In this document: piece after piece, positions 25,829-34,986 of the stretch
How positions within the stretch are numbered: position 1 is the first letter of the stretch
Layout of the letters: each line of letters starts with the position of its first letter
Assembly (NCBI GenBank): GCA_052148715.1
Contig: JBKQHQ010000079.1
Coordinates: 1 to 50,757, forward strand
DNA from: JBKQHQ01 sp052148715
Lineage (GTDB): Bacteria > Pseudomonadota > Alphaproteobacteria > Rhizobiales > Xanthobacteraceae
Direction: 5' to 3'
Length of the DNA: 50,757 bases
Program-made: the position numbers and the translations under genes
The notes under the pieces: model-generated
What the model was told of the DNA's origin: nothing
Seen by the model: the letters and a program-made list of their open reading frames with translations, nothing else
The model's database searches: none

Positions 25829-25912
25829 AGCCCTTCGCACAAAGGTAACCCGGCCCCCGTCGGACGTTTCCGTCAAGGCCCCAAGAACAATTGGGCCAAG
25901 ACGACGCGCCGA

Positions 25913-26131
25913 CTAAGCCGCGATCGGAGCTGCCTTCGCTTCAAGCAGCTGCCTGACCTCGCGTTCGCACTCATCCGCGTAAGCTTCGAGCAGGTCGGCA
26001 TCACGCCCCGACAGCATCGGCGCGAGCCGGCGCGCCTGCCGCGCACGCGCGAGCCACGCGGCGCAATCGGCAACCGGCTTCCGCGCGGATTGGAAGAGAA
26101 TCGATGGCTTGCCCATGCGCGGATGCTGCAC
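25913..26131 (-). CDS. Small hypothetical protein, 72 aa
   Basis: Helix-rich, charged: CAAWLARARQARRLAPMLSG, then RDADLLEAYADECEREVRQL. The Arg/Asp/Glu heptad look and the even codon use suggest a real gene. It resembles small uncharacterised proteins of the Bradyrhizobium group. ATG-start alternatives lie at 26131 and 26116 (MGKPSILFQ). No function can be given. Confidence 0.6.
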   Translation of the reverse strand: MQHPRMGKPSILFQSARKPVADCAAWLARARQARRLAPMLSGRDADLLEAYADECEREVRQLLEAKAAPIAA

Positions 26132-26458
26132 GGCAAAATTTTTCGGATCAATTCTTGTCTTTCCGCGAGATTTGAGTCCGTCCCCCGCCCCGATTCTCCC
26201 CGATCATGCACGTCGTTGTTTGCGCCAGCGGCCCGCTCGCGCCGGCCGCTCAATGCCACCGTATGGTGGCTCGTAGGCTTCCGTCGATAGTAAACAAATT
26301 ATTGATGTGGCTTCGTTATTCTTTACGAAAAATATTGCGGCAGGCGGCCTCGCCCGGTTTACCGAATCTAGAGTGAGCGCCTGGTATTCTTCCGCCGTGC
26401 AATGCGGATTTTCCCGCCGTCTCAATGTGGCGCCGGGACGATTTTGTGCGAGGTATCA
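26132..26458. other. 327-bp intergenic region, divergent promoters
   Basis: The gap between the small hypothetical gene and the HerA gene is AT-rich around 26285-26340. A 73-residue minus-strand open frame at 26204-26425 lacks a ribosome binding site and looks accidental. Nothing else is evident. Confidence 0.4.
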
Positions 26459-28246
26459 ATGTTGCAGACTGACCAGTTTCACGATCTGAGCAAGCCTTCC
26501 GATCCGGCCGGCAACCCGCTCGGGCATGTGCATTCGGTCAGTGGCTCGCAGGCCAGCATCGGGCTGCTCATGCCCGAACGCGGCAGCTTGCTGCAAGAGC
26601 GCACCACCGTCGGACGTTTCGTCAAGATTCAGACCGGGAGTGCGCTTCTCGTCGCCGTCATTACCGAGATTTCCATGCAAGAATCGCCCATGGCCAGAGA
26701 CCAGGGCTATCAGGCCACGGCGCGCGTGGACCTGCTGGGGGAGATCACCCAAGCCGGCGCCGATCGCATGCGCTTCCAGCGGGGCGTCACCGACTATCCG
26801 GCCATCGGAGACCCGATCGCACCGATAACCAACAGCGAGTTGCGTATCATATTCGACAGTTTGGGTGCTGACACGATCAACATCGGACACCTGCAGCAAG
26901 ACCATGCTATCGGCGTCTACCTCGACGTCGATGAGATGCTCAGTAAGCATTTCGCGGTACTCGGCACGACCGGCGTGGGCAAATCCTGCGCCATCGCCCT
27001 CATTCTGCAGCAAGTACTCGAAGCGCGGCCGAACCTGCGCATATTCCTGCTCGACGTTCACAACGAATATGGCCGCTGCTTCAGCAAGCATGCGCAGACC
27101 CTCAACCCGCGAAACCTCAAGCTACCGTTTTGGCTGTTCAATTTCGAAGAGATCGTCGACGCATTCTTTGGCGGCCGGCCCGGCATCGAGGAAGAAGTCG
27201 AGATTCTCGCCGACCTCATACCGCTCGCCAAGACGGCCTACACCCAATATCGGTCAACGGCCGACCGGCTGGCCATCAAGAGATCCGACCCCAAGAGCAT
27301 GGGCTACACGGTCGACACACCGGTTCCCTACCGGCTCGTCGATCTGTTGGCGCTGATCGATGAGCGGATGGGAAAGCTTGAGAACCGCGCCTCGCGCATG
27401 AAGTACCACAAGCTGATGACGCGCATCGAGACGATCAGCAATGATCCGCGCTATGGCTTCATGTTCGAGAACGCCAATGTCGGCGGCGACACGATGGCCG
27501 AGGTCATCAGCCAGCTGTTCCGGCTGCCGGCCAATGATCGACCCATGACAATCATGGAGCTCGCCGGCTTCCCGGCCGAAGTGGTGGATTCGGTCGTGTC
27601 CGTCTTGTGCCGCGTGGCATTCGATTTTGGCATGTGGAGTGACGGGGCGACCCCGCTGCTGTTCGTTTGCGAGGAAGCGCATCGCTACGCATCGGCCGAT
27701 CGGGGCGTCGGCTTCGGTCCAACCCGCAGGGCTCTTTCCCGCATTGCCAAGGAAGGTCGCAAATATGGCGTCTTCCTCGGACTGGTCACCCAGCGTCCGG
27801 CTGAGCTCGACCCGACCATCATATCTCAATGCAGCACTCTCATCGCGATGCGGATGTCGAATGATCGCGACCAGTCCTTGCTGCGATCGGCCGTCTCCGA
27901 TGGGGCCGCCAATCTGCTGGCATTCGTGCCGTCGCTCGGCACACGCGAGGCCCTCGCCTTTGGCGTCGGCGTTCTTCTGCCGACGCGGCTGACGTTTAAG
28001 GAACTACCGGCGGAGCTCGTTCCGCGCGGCGAGTTGCTCGCGGGGGAGTCGATTGCCAGCGGCTATGACCAGAACTTCATTTCTTCCGTCGTCGAGCGCT
28101 GGCGCGGCGCGACGATGAGCCAGAGGGGCAATCCCGAGGAGAGCTTGCGCCGGGCCCCCGTCGTCGCGGCGGATGCGGCACCGTTGCAGCCGCCGCCTGC
28201 TCCCGATTCCAATCGCTTCAGTCTTCTCAAAAAGCCGCTCGGCTGA
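26459..28246 (+). CDS. HerA-type ATPase (FtsK/VirB4-like, DUF87)
   Basis: 595 residues from the ATG at 26459. The N-terminal HAS-like barrel (residues about 10-110: GHVHSVSGSQASIGLLMPER) is the HerA beta-barrel. Walker A GTTGVGKS lies near residue 168, then RIFLLDVHNEYGRCF, and Walker B PLLFVCEEAHRYA near 400. The C-terminal RISKEGRKYG-like segment (RIAKEGRKYGVFLGLVTQRP) and ISQCSTLIAMRM are characteristic. HerA forms hexameric DNA translocases, often with NurA nuclease in archaea, and in some bacteria with defence effectors. No nuclease or effector is adjacent. It is convergent with the GGDEF-EAL gene. Confidence 0.9.
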   Translation: MLQTDQFHDLSKPSDPAGNPLGHVHSVSGSQASIGLLMPERGSLLQERTTVGRFVKIQTGSALLVAVITEISMQESPMARDQGYQATARVDLLGEITQAGADRMRFQRGVTDYPAIGDPIAPITNSELRIIFDSLGADTINIGHLQQDHAIGVYLDVDEMLSKHFAVLGTTGVGKSCAIALILQQVLEARPNLRIFLLDVHNEYGRCFSKHAQTLNPRNLKLPFWLFNFEEIVDAFFGGRPGIEEEVEILADLIPLAKTAYTQYRSTADRLAIKRSDPKSMGYTVDTPVPYRLVDLLALIDERMGKLENRASRMKYHKLMTRIETISNDPRYGFMFENANVGGDTMAEVISQLFRLPANDRPMTIMELAGFPAEVVDSVVSVLCRVAFDFGMWSDGATPLLFVCEEAHRYASADRGVGFGPTRRALSRIAKEGRKYGVFLGLVTQRPAELDPTIISQCSTLIAMRMSNDRDQSLLRSAVSDGAANLLAFVPSLGTREALAFGVGVLLPTRLTFKELPAELVPRGELLAGESIASGYDQNFISSVVERWRGATMSQRGNPEESLRRAPVVAADAAPLQPPPAPDSNRFSLLKKPLG

Positions 28247-28306
28247 TCGAACAGACGGCGTGTGCGGCGCCGTCCTCGGCTGACAGGTTCCGGCCAGGAA
28301 ACAAAT

Positions 28307-30268
28307 TCAGTCGCGCGACCGAGCTCCGGTCGCCATCCGCGAGGCGCGGACGCTGCGGCGCTCGGATTGGCCGCGCGCGACCTCGGTCGAGCGGCTCTGC
28401 AGGTTGGCGCGACGTGCAGGGTTGGCATCCTCCAGAAAGAAGGGCTCGGCGAAATAGAACCCCTGCGCGTAGCGAATGCGCGTGCAGCCTTGCAAGTAGG
28501 CGAGTTCCTCGAACGTCTCGACGCCTTCGGCGATGACGGTCATGCCGAGGGCTTCGCTGAGCGACTCGATCGTCCGCAGCACACTCTGACTGCGCGGACG
28601 TTGATGGATGTCCGTTATGAACGAGCGGTCGACCTTGATCTCATCGGCCGTGATATCGGCGAGAGCAGACAAGGATGAGTACCCGGTGCCGAAGTCGTCG
28701 ATCGAGACGCGCGTTCCGATCTCGCGCAGAATCGGCAACACCTCAACCTGAAACTTACTTTTCGCCACAAACGCGTCTTCCGTGAGCTCGATCATGATTC
28801 GGTCGGCGCGTCCACTCGCTCGCAACACCTCGGCCAACGCGTGCATGAATTTCACGTCACCGGCCTGCTTTGCGGCAACGTTGATGCTGATGGTCGTTCC
28901 CGCCCCAAAGGCATCGTCTAGCCTATCCATCGACCTGATCGCCTCGGCAAGCACAAACCGCGTGATCGAATCGATCAGCCCGAGCTCGGTCGCAAGTCCG
29001 ACGAACGCGCTCGGCGGCTGAATTTCACCCTGGTCGTCGCGCCAGCGGATGAGCGTCTCGAAGCCGACGACCTCCTGGCTGCGAATATCGACCTTCGGCT
29101 GGAAGGCACAGCAGAATTGGTGGTCGCGAATCGCCAAACGCAGGCGCTGCTCGAGCTCCATGCGCTGGGTGACCGCCCGCCCCATCGTGAGGTCAAAGAG
29201 AACCGCATCGCCCTTCGTATTGCTCTTGGCGCGGTACATCGCCGTGTCGGCATTGCGCCGCAGCGTTTCGTAATCGCGGCCGTGCTCCGGATAGACGCTG
29301 ACGCCCACGGACGCCGACGTGAATACCTCAAATCCTTCGATCTGAAACGGCCGCTTGAGCTCCGACAGCACACCGCTGACCATCTCGCGCAGTTGCGCTT
29401 CACTCTCGACCGGATCGACCAGCAGCACGAATTCGTCCCCGCTGATTCGCGCGAACCGGTCCGTCGCTCGGATCCGACCGGCAATCCGCTGCGCCGCCTT
29501 AATGAGCAGCGCGTCGCCGACCGCATGGCTATAGTAGTCATTGATGTGCTTGAAGTTGTCCAAATCAATGAAAGCCAGCGCCAGGCGCCCGTCCGTACCT
29601 TTGCTCAGCAGCACATCCTCTACATGCTCTTGGATCAGGGCGCGATTGGGCAATCCGGTCAGGCCATCGAAATAGGCCCGTCGCACCAATTCATCTTCGA
29701 TATGCTTGCGCTCGGTGATGTCGAGCGATGTCGACAGCAACAACGTCCGATCGAGGACGTGCACCGACTTGCGCGAGGTCAGCCATGTCCGCTCACCGTC
29801 GGGGCCAACCAGCTTCCGTTCGGCAGCGGCCGTCTCGCCGGTTCGCAACAGGTCGATCTCGCGCTGGCCTCCTTTGGCTGCGTCGGCATCAACCGGAAAC
29901 CCGCTTGGCGAGCCGCCGATCGCAGCCCCCGGCGATGTGCCAAAGTTGGCCTCGGCCGTGCTGTTGACCAGCACAAACCGGCCAACCTCGTCCTGTACGG
30001 TCAAGCTGATGGGAAGGAGATCGATGATCTCCTTGAGCAGTTCGCTGTTTTGCCGCGCGATCCCTTCACGCTCCCGCAGCTCATCGACCAGGCCCTGCAG
30101 TCTCTGAATTTCGGCTTCGGTCGCGGCGGCCGTCGCGGCGGACCCGGCCGATGCGGGCACGTCGGATCGCTCGGCGCGCGCGTCGGCGTGCTCGCCTTCG
30201 GCAGCCTCTCGATCCTGACCGCGTGCAGGCGGAGCTGGCTGTCCGCGCGGAATTGTGAAGCCTTGCAT
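28307..30268 (-). CDS. PAS-GGDEF-EAL protein (cyclic-di-GMP turnover)
   Basis: 653 residues. A disordered, charged N-terminus is followed by a coiled-coil (EAEIQRLQGLVDELREREG), a PAS domain (about residues 75-190), GGDEF (about 195-365) and EAL (about 375-625). The GGDEF signature reads SGDEF (near residue 276), a variant that can be active. In the EAL domain the signature is ETL (GFETLIRW), retaining the catalytic Glu; the metal and catalytic residues DDFGTGYSSL, KVDRSFI and AEGVET are intact, so phosphodiesterase activity is likely. No membrane segment is present; the protein appears cytoplasmic. The next gene upstream on the minus strand is a related sensor. Confidence 0.93.
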   Translation of the reverse strand: MQGFTIPRGQPAPPARGQDREAAEGEHADARAERSDVPASAGSAATAAATEAEIQRLQGLVDELREREGIARQNSELLKEIIDLLPISLTVQDEVGRFVLVNSTAEANFGTSPGAAIGGSPSGFPVDADAAKGGQREIDLLRTGETAAAERKLVGPDGERTWLTSRKSVHVLDRTLLLSTSLDITERKHIEDELVRRAYFDGLTGLPNRALIQEHVEDVLLSKGTDGRLALAFIDLDNFKHINDYYSHAVGDALLIKAAQRIAGRIRATDRFARISGDEFVLLVDPVESEAQLREMVSGVLSELKRPFQIEGFEVFTSASVGVSVYPEHGRDYETLRRNADTAMYRAKSNTKGDAVLFDLTMGRAVTQRMELEQRLRLAIRDHQFCCAFQPKVDIRSQEVVGFETLIRWRDDQGEIQPPSAFVGLATELGLIDSITRFVLAEAIRSMDRLDDAFGAGTTISINVAAKQAGDVKFMHALAEVLRASGRADRIMIELTEDAFVAKSKFQVEVLPILREIGTRVSIDDFGTGYSSLSALADITADEIKVDRSFITDIHQRPRSQSVLRTIESLSEALGMTVIAEGVETFEELAYLQGCTRIRYAQGFYFAEPFFLEDANPARRANLQSRSTEVARGQSERRSVRASRMATGARSRD

Positions 30269-30475
30269 GAAATTTCACCGCGCGCAGTCGGGCAAGAAAC
30301 CCAAGCCGCCGTAACGGCACCCCCCTTTTCAGCGGAACATCTGGACAATTCAACAGCAAAACGGTTTGAATTTTGTTTCGATCAGAAACAATAAGAGAAG
30401 GACCGCGTTAACGAACCGTTCTACCTGTCGCTGCCCATCGCTGCGTGATGACCGTGGGCGACAGCTCCGGTATGG

Positions 30476-32884
30476 TCACCCGGTGGCGCGGGCCAAGCCT
30501 CCGGCCGCAGCCTCGCGGCCCACCATTTCGGCATAGCGCTCGATCGGGAACGGGCGACCGACGAAATAGCCTTGCACTTCGTTGCATGCCTCTTGCGAGA
30601 GGAAGGCGAGTTGGTCCTTCGTTTCCACCCCCTCGGCGAGCACCGGCAATTGCAGTCCGCGGGCAAGCCCGATTACCGCGCAGACGATTGCGGCGGACTG
30701 GGGGTTGCTGCGCACGTTCGAGATGAACGATTGGTCGATCTTGATCTTGTCGAAGGGAAATGCCTGCAGATAGGACAAGGAAGAATATCCCGTGCCGAAA
30801 TCATCCATGGCGATCCGCACGCCGAGCGCCTTGAGGCGGCGCAGGGTCGATAGCGCGCGCGAGAAATCTTCCACCAAGACCCCCTCGGTGATCTCGAGCT
30901 CGAGCCGGCTTGGCGCGAGCCCGGTTTCCAGGAGCACCGCGTGCACGAGCCCGGCGAGGTCGCCGTGACGGAATTGGATCGGCGAGAGATTGACCGCAAT
31001 GCTCAGCGGCCGCGGCCACGAGGCGGCTTCGCGGCAAGCCTCGCGCAGGATCCATTCGCCGATCGGGATGATGAGACCGCTTTCCTCGGCGAGCGGAATG
31101 AAGGTTCCGGGCGGCACCATCCCACGGGTGGGATTGTGCCAGCGAACGAGGGCTTCCAATCCGATAAATTCGCCATTGATCAGCGCCTGCGGCTGGTAAT
31201 GGAGAGCGAGCTCGTTGCGGTTGAGGGCCGAGCGCAATTCATGCTGCAGCGCGCGCCGTTCGCGCAGCCGCTTGTCCATTTCGACCTCGAAGAATCTCGT
31301 CCGGCCGCGACCTTCGGCCTTGGCCCGGTAGAGCGCGGCGTCCGCATTGGCGATCAGCGTCATCTCGTCGGCGCCGTCGGTCGGGTAGATCGCGATCCCG
31401 ATGCTCAGGCCGGTGCGCAACTGCTGCCCCTCGACATCCAGGTCGCTGGCAACCGCCGCGTGCAAACGGTCGGCCAGCGCTTCCGCCGTCGCCGGCTGCG
31501 GGCCGCCGGTCGAGATCAGCGTGAACTCGTCGCCGCCGATCCGCGTGAGGATGGCGCCCTCGGCAGCCGCCTGCAGCCGCGTGGATACCGCGCGTAGCAG
31601 CCCATCCCCGACCGAATGTCCGAAAATGTCGTTGACCTCCTTGAAGCGGTCGAGGTCGACGCACACGACCGCAAAGGCCTCGCCGGTCCTGCCCGCCCGC
31701 TCGAGCGCCGATGCCAAGTACCCGGAGCATGCGACGCGGTTGGGCAGATCGGTCAACGCATCATGATGCGCCATGTGGGCGATCTGCGCTTCGGCCTGCT
31801 TACGCTGAGTAATGTCCTCGGCCAAGGTCAGAAGATATTCGGGCTCCCCCGCATGATCTGGAATTGTGAGCTTCTTGGTCGCAAAGATCCTCCCACCTTG
31901 CTGCGCGGTGCGGATCTCGTGCTCGCCGATGATGGCCAGGCTGCGAGACTCCAACACCTCCCGATCACGCGCCCGCAGGAAGTCGGCGGTTTCCCGCGGA
32001 AACACGTCCTCCAGGCGTTTGCCGACGATATCGGCACGTGGAATGCCTATGAGGCCCTCGGCCGAGCGGTTGACGAGCACGAATTTTTCGTCGCTCACAT
32101 TCTTCACGGTGACCACCGCGGGAATGTTTTCGATGACGGTGTCAAGGAAGGTGCGCGCGCGCCCAATCTCGGCGGCGGCCGCCTCACGCTCGGCCATCTG
32201 ACCGAAGTGCTGCCGGGAGATGACGAAGCCAACGAGCCCAAGGGCGATGAACAGGCCAAAGCCCAATCCGGCGCTCTGCACCAGGATGGTGTGCAGAAAC
32301 GGTGCCGCCGGCACATCGATGACGAACGCGCCCATGAGATCGTTGAGATGCCACCGCGCCTTGTCCGGCTGCAGCTTGTTGTGGCAGTCGACACAGCTCT
32401 GCTCGCGGGCAAACGACGGATACACCGTGCGGAACATCAGTTGACCGTCGCTGGTCAGAAACTCCGATTTCGATTTCGGATCGGCCTCGGTCGCGAACGC
32501 CTCGATGGTCTCCGCCGTGGCGGCATCGGCCGGCGCGGTCACGATCTCTCTTCCGGGGCGGCCGACCCAGCGGAGACGAAAATCATCACCCGCGCCGTAC
32601 TGTTTGTTGAACGCGTCGATCGAGTGGGCACGGAACGTCGCCGGGACCGGGGCGCTCGCTCCGAATTGCGATCGAATGGCCGAATAGTTTGTTACGAAGG
32701 CATCGACCAAGCGGAGCGCGATGATCTTCTCCTCGCTCTTGTGCTCCTTGAACCAATTCAAGCTGGCGTAATAGAACCCGCAACCGACTGCCGCCGACAG
32801 CACGGCGCAGAGCCCAAGATGCAACAGAAAGGCGCGGCCGGACCTCGACCGAAAAAAGCGCTGCGCGCTGGCAAAGACACCCAT
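30476..32884 (-). CDS. Haem-sensor PAS-GGDEF-EAL membrane protein
   Basis: 802 residues. One membrane helix (residues about 20-42) is followed by a periplasmic domain with a c-type haem motif, Cys164-Val-Asp-Cys167-His168, in EQSCVDCHNK. This matches the Tll0287-like/DUF3365 haem sensor plan. A second membrane helix (about 198-224, LGFGLFIALGLVGFVI) leads to PAS (about 250-355), GGDEF with a perfect RIGGDEFTLI, and EAL with GLEALVRW, DDFGTGYSSL and LAEGVET all intact. So both synthesis and breakdown of cyclic-di-GMP are possible, gated by a periplasmic haem or redox signal. Same strand as the neighbouring PilZ and GGDEF-EAL genes. Confidence 0.93.
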   Translation of the reverse strand: MGVFASAQRFFRSRSGRAFLLHLGLCAVLSAAVGCGFYYASLNWFKEHKSEEKIIALRLVDAFVTNYSAIRSQFGASAPVPATFRAHSIDAFNKQYGAGDDFRLRWVGRPGREIVTAPADAATAETIEAFATEADPKSKSEFLTSDGQLMFRTVYPSFAREQSCVDCHNKLQPDKARWHLNDLMGAFVIDVPAAPFLHTILVQSAGLGFGLFIALGLVGFVISRQHFGQMAEREAAAAEIGRARTFLDTVIENIPAVVTVKNVSDEKFVLVNRSAEGLIGIPRADIVGKRLEDVFPRETADFLRARDREVLESRSLAIIGEHEIRTAQQGGRIFATKKLTIPDHAGEPEYLLTLAEDITQRKQAEAQIAHMAHHDALTDLPNRVACSGYLASALERAGRTGEAFAVVCVDLDRFKEVNDIFGHSVGDGLLRAVSTRLQAAAEGAILTRIGGDEFTLISTGGPQPATAEALADRLHAAVASDLDVEGQQLRTGLSIGIAIYPTDGADEMTLIANADAALYRAKAEGRGRTRFFEVEMDKRLRERRALQHELRSALNRNELALHYQPQALINGEFIGLEALVRWHNPTRGMVPPGTFIPLAEESGLIIPIGEWILREACREAASWPRPLSIAVNLSPIQFRHGDLAGLVHAVLLETGLAPSRLELEITEGVLVEDFSRALSTLRRLKALGVRIAMDDFGTGYSSLSYLQAFPFDKIKIDQSFISNVRSNPQSAAIVCAVIGLARGLQLPVLAEGVETKDQLAFLSQEACNEVQGYFVGRPFPIERYAEMVGREAAAGGLARATG

Positions 32885-33072
32885 CTTCCCGCACCCCCGT
32901 GAAACGGTCCCGGTGCAGGCGAAGATAGTGCAATTGTCTTAAACGGCGGTTAGTTGCATAGGAAAAATGCGTAGCCAAGAGCGCCGTTGCAGCGGAAGCC
33001 GTTAACCTCGCCGGGCAATCGGGGCGGCATCGCCGAGATTTGCATCGCCCGTGTGTTGCACGACCCAGCCGC

Positions 33073-33720
33073 TCACTCCTGGATCACCATCGCCTCTACG
33101 CGTTCCCGGCTCTGCGGCTCAATGAAGCGAACCGAAAACCCTCCGACAAAATGGCGCTGCACCCGACTCACGACCTTTCCGACCGCAAGCACCGTCCCGA
33201 CTTCGGGAACGTCCTTGGCTGAGATCGCGGCTCCCGAGATTGATATGTCGATGACGAAACAATTCATGCAGGTGCCGTCCGGCATGACGAGCCTTGAATG
33301 GGGACTGATCGGCGCAAATCGCTGATTCGAGCGCCGATCGGGCAACTGGTCGTCTTTGTGTCGCGCGAGCCACTCGATCTTGCCGGCAAGGTTGGCGCGC
33401 TCTTCCTCGCTCGCCTCAATGTCCATCGCGAACCCGCGATCGAACAGGCGGGTAATCGGACCCTCCAGCCTCCCCAGGTGAAGAATATCGGCGATAATTC
33501 GCTCGCCGAGTTTCCCAATCACCGGGGCGGCGACGGCGACCGACCGTGGGGACAGGTTCACGGCGCGGCAGGCGAAGACGCAGCGCTCGCCGCGCGCGTC
33601 TCTCACGTCCGTCAGTGAGTACCGCCCCGGAATTCTGGCCACGATGCGAGGTTCGCGGCGGCGCTCAGGCACGGCGTCCTGAGACGTGAGCTCTTGGCGC
33701 GCGAGCCGCTTCGGCGACAT
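33073..33720 (-). CDS. Tandem PilZ-domain protein
   Basis: 215 residues from the ATG at 33720 (CAGGTGGA upstream). The first PilZ unit has RRREPRIVARIPGRYSL, carrying the RxxxR arginines, and a diverged NLSPRSVAV box. The second has SNQRFAPISPHSRLV and DISISGAAISAKD. It is a paralogue of the protein at 9081-9698, with the shared APVIGKLGERI and LHLGRLEGPI segments. It lies directly upstream of the haem GGDEF-EAL gene on the same strand, so a local cyclic-di-GMP circuit is plausible. Confidence 0.88.
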   Translation of the reverse strand: MSPKRLARQELTSQDAVPERRREPRIVARIPGRYSLTDVRDARGERCVFACRAVNLSPRSVAVAAPVIGKLGERIIADILHLGRLEGPITRLFDRGFAMDIEASEEERANLAGKIEWLARHKDDQLPDRRSNQRFAPISPHSRLVMPDGTCMNCFVIDISISGAAISAKDVPEVGTVLAVGKVVSRVQRHFVGGFSVRFIEPQSRERVEAMVIQE

Positions 33721-33726
33721 TTCCAC

Positions 33727-33930
33727 CTGCTACTGACGCTGAGTGTTCTTGGGCAGGGTAATCTCCATATTCTAATAATGTTTTAGATCTCCTCTAAAAA
33801 TGCGATGATTAACGATTAGTTATTTTTTTCTCATGTGCTAACAATGAGATAAAGCGCGATGACGACTCGAAGAGACGTCATCGTGCTCTAGGGAAGTGGC
33901 GCGCAGCCGTCACTGCAGGTTGCCGGTTAC
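33727..33930. other. AT-rich gap with the PilZ promoter
   Basis: About 200 bases, very AT-rich between 33765 and 33860. The PilZ gene on the minus strand reads away from it, so this is the likely PilZ promoter. No gene or clear terminator was seen. Confidence 0.4.
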
Positions 33931-34737
33931 TCACTGCGGATTTTGCACACCGAATTCGTAGGCAAGGCCGAACAGCAGGCTGTGCGTCTTGAGAGCCTCG
34001 GTCACGGCGACTTCGCTGGCAGGGGTGCCGGCGAAGAAGACGTGGTTGATCGTGCCGTAGTCGGCATAGCGGTATTCGACGCGGCCCAGCCAGTTGCGCC
34101 ACAGTTTCGCTTCGATACCCCCGCCGGCGGTCCAGCCCGCCTTCGTCCAGGAGCTCTGCTCGCTGAGCGCGGTAGAGCACCATGAGGCACTCCCCGGTGC
34201 GCCGGCACAGCTCGCGCCGGCAGCGAGGCTTTGCCACGCGGCGCCGCCGGTACCGTATAGCAGGACCGTCGGCGTGACGAGAAAACCAAGCCGGCCGCGC
34301 AAGCTAGCGTCCCATTCTTCCTTGACGCTTGCAGCGTCGAGCGCGAGCGCCCCGACATTGGTGCTTGTTCCGGGAATGCCGGCGACCGTTTTGTTGCTGT
34401 CGCCCCAGGCGATGTCGCCTTCCAAGCCGACGACCCATGCCGGCGCGATGCGCCGCAAGTATCCGAAATAGCCGCCCGGGCGGACCGTCGCGCTGTCAAA
34501 GGAGGTAACCGCGGCGGTGGCGGCATTTGCCGGGGGCGGGCCGAAGGCCGGACCGATCCCCGTGGTCGTCCAGCCGGTATCCGACCAGCGCGCGCCGAGC
34601 GACGCCCCCGCGTAGAAGAACCCGGTCCAATCCGGTGCGGCCGCCGTCGGAGCCTTGGTGTAGGCCGGCATGTCGGCGGCCGAGGCGCGAGCCATGGCGG
34701 CCAGAAAGATCGCGGCGACCAACAATGGTCTGTGCAT
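33931..34737 (-). CDS. Outer-membrane beta-barrel protein (Omp25/RopB-like)
   Basis: 268 residues. It has a signal peptide (RPLLVAAIFLAAMARASAAD), a proline/alanine linker with YTKAP that is typical of rhizobial Omp25 proteins, then an eight-strand barrel beginning WTGFFYAGASLGARW. Later strands include GWTAGGGIEAKLWRNWLGRV and EYRYADYG. The C-terminus ends FGVQNPQ rather than in the usual aromatic residue. The family is the common eight-stranded surface protein of the Hyphomicrobiales; two more copies lie at 38684 and 43247. Confidence 0.9.
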   Translation of the reverse strand: MHRPLLVAAIFLAAMARASAADMPAYTKAPTAAAPDWTGFFYAGASLGARWSDTGWTTTGIGPAFGPPPANAATAAVTSFDSATVRPGGYFGYLRRIAPAWVVGLEGDIAWGDSNKTVAGIPGTSTNVGALALDAASVKEEWDASLRGRLGFLVTPTVLLYGTGGAAWQSLAAGASCAGAPGSASWCSTALSEQSSWTKAGWTAGGGIEAKLWRNWLGRVEYRYADYGTINHVFFAGTPASEVAVTEALKTHSLLFGLAYEFGVQNPQ

Positions 34738-34986
34738 TGCCCCCTCACTGAGTTCATCCGCGCACCGCCGAACGACGGCGGAACTCGGCTGAATGAATAC
34801 TGTGGGAGCAACCCCGCCCCACGCAGACGCAACTGAAACTAACCACGGTACGATACTAACTACTCATTGAAAGCATACAGTCGCCGGGACCGTGTGGCTG
34901 TAGTATTCACGTCACTGTGGACAACTAATCACCGGTTTATTAGCTCCATGAACACGCGGAAGACCAAAGCGTTTTATAGTGTTATA

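Noticed and set aside
26204..26425. 73-residue minus-strand frame before the HerA gene
   Set aside because: No ribosome binding site, no recognised fold, and it overlaps the expected promoter region.
26459..28246. HerA gene as part of a HerA-nuclease defence system
   Set aside because: No SIR2, DUF4297 or NurA gene is next to it, so a defence system is not supported here.
29117..30394. 425-residue open frame on the plus strand opposite the first GGDEF-EAL gene
   Set aside because: Same reasoning: a long antisense frame is expected in GC-rich DNA and shows no motif.
31616..32902. 428-residue open frame on the plus strand, opposite the haem GGDEF-EAL gene
   Set aside because: Arg/Gly/His-rich shadow translation of a clearly coding strand; the GGDEF-EAL protein on the minus strand has strong motifs throughout.
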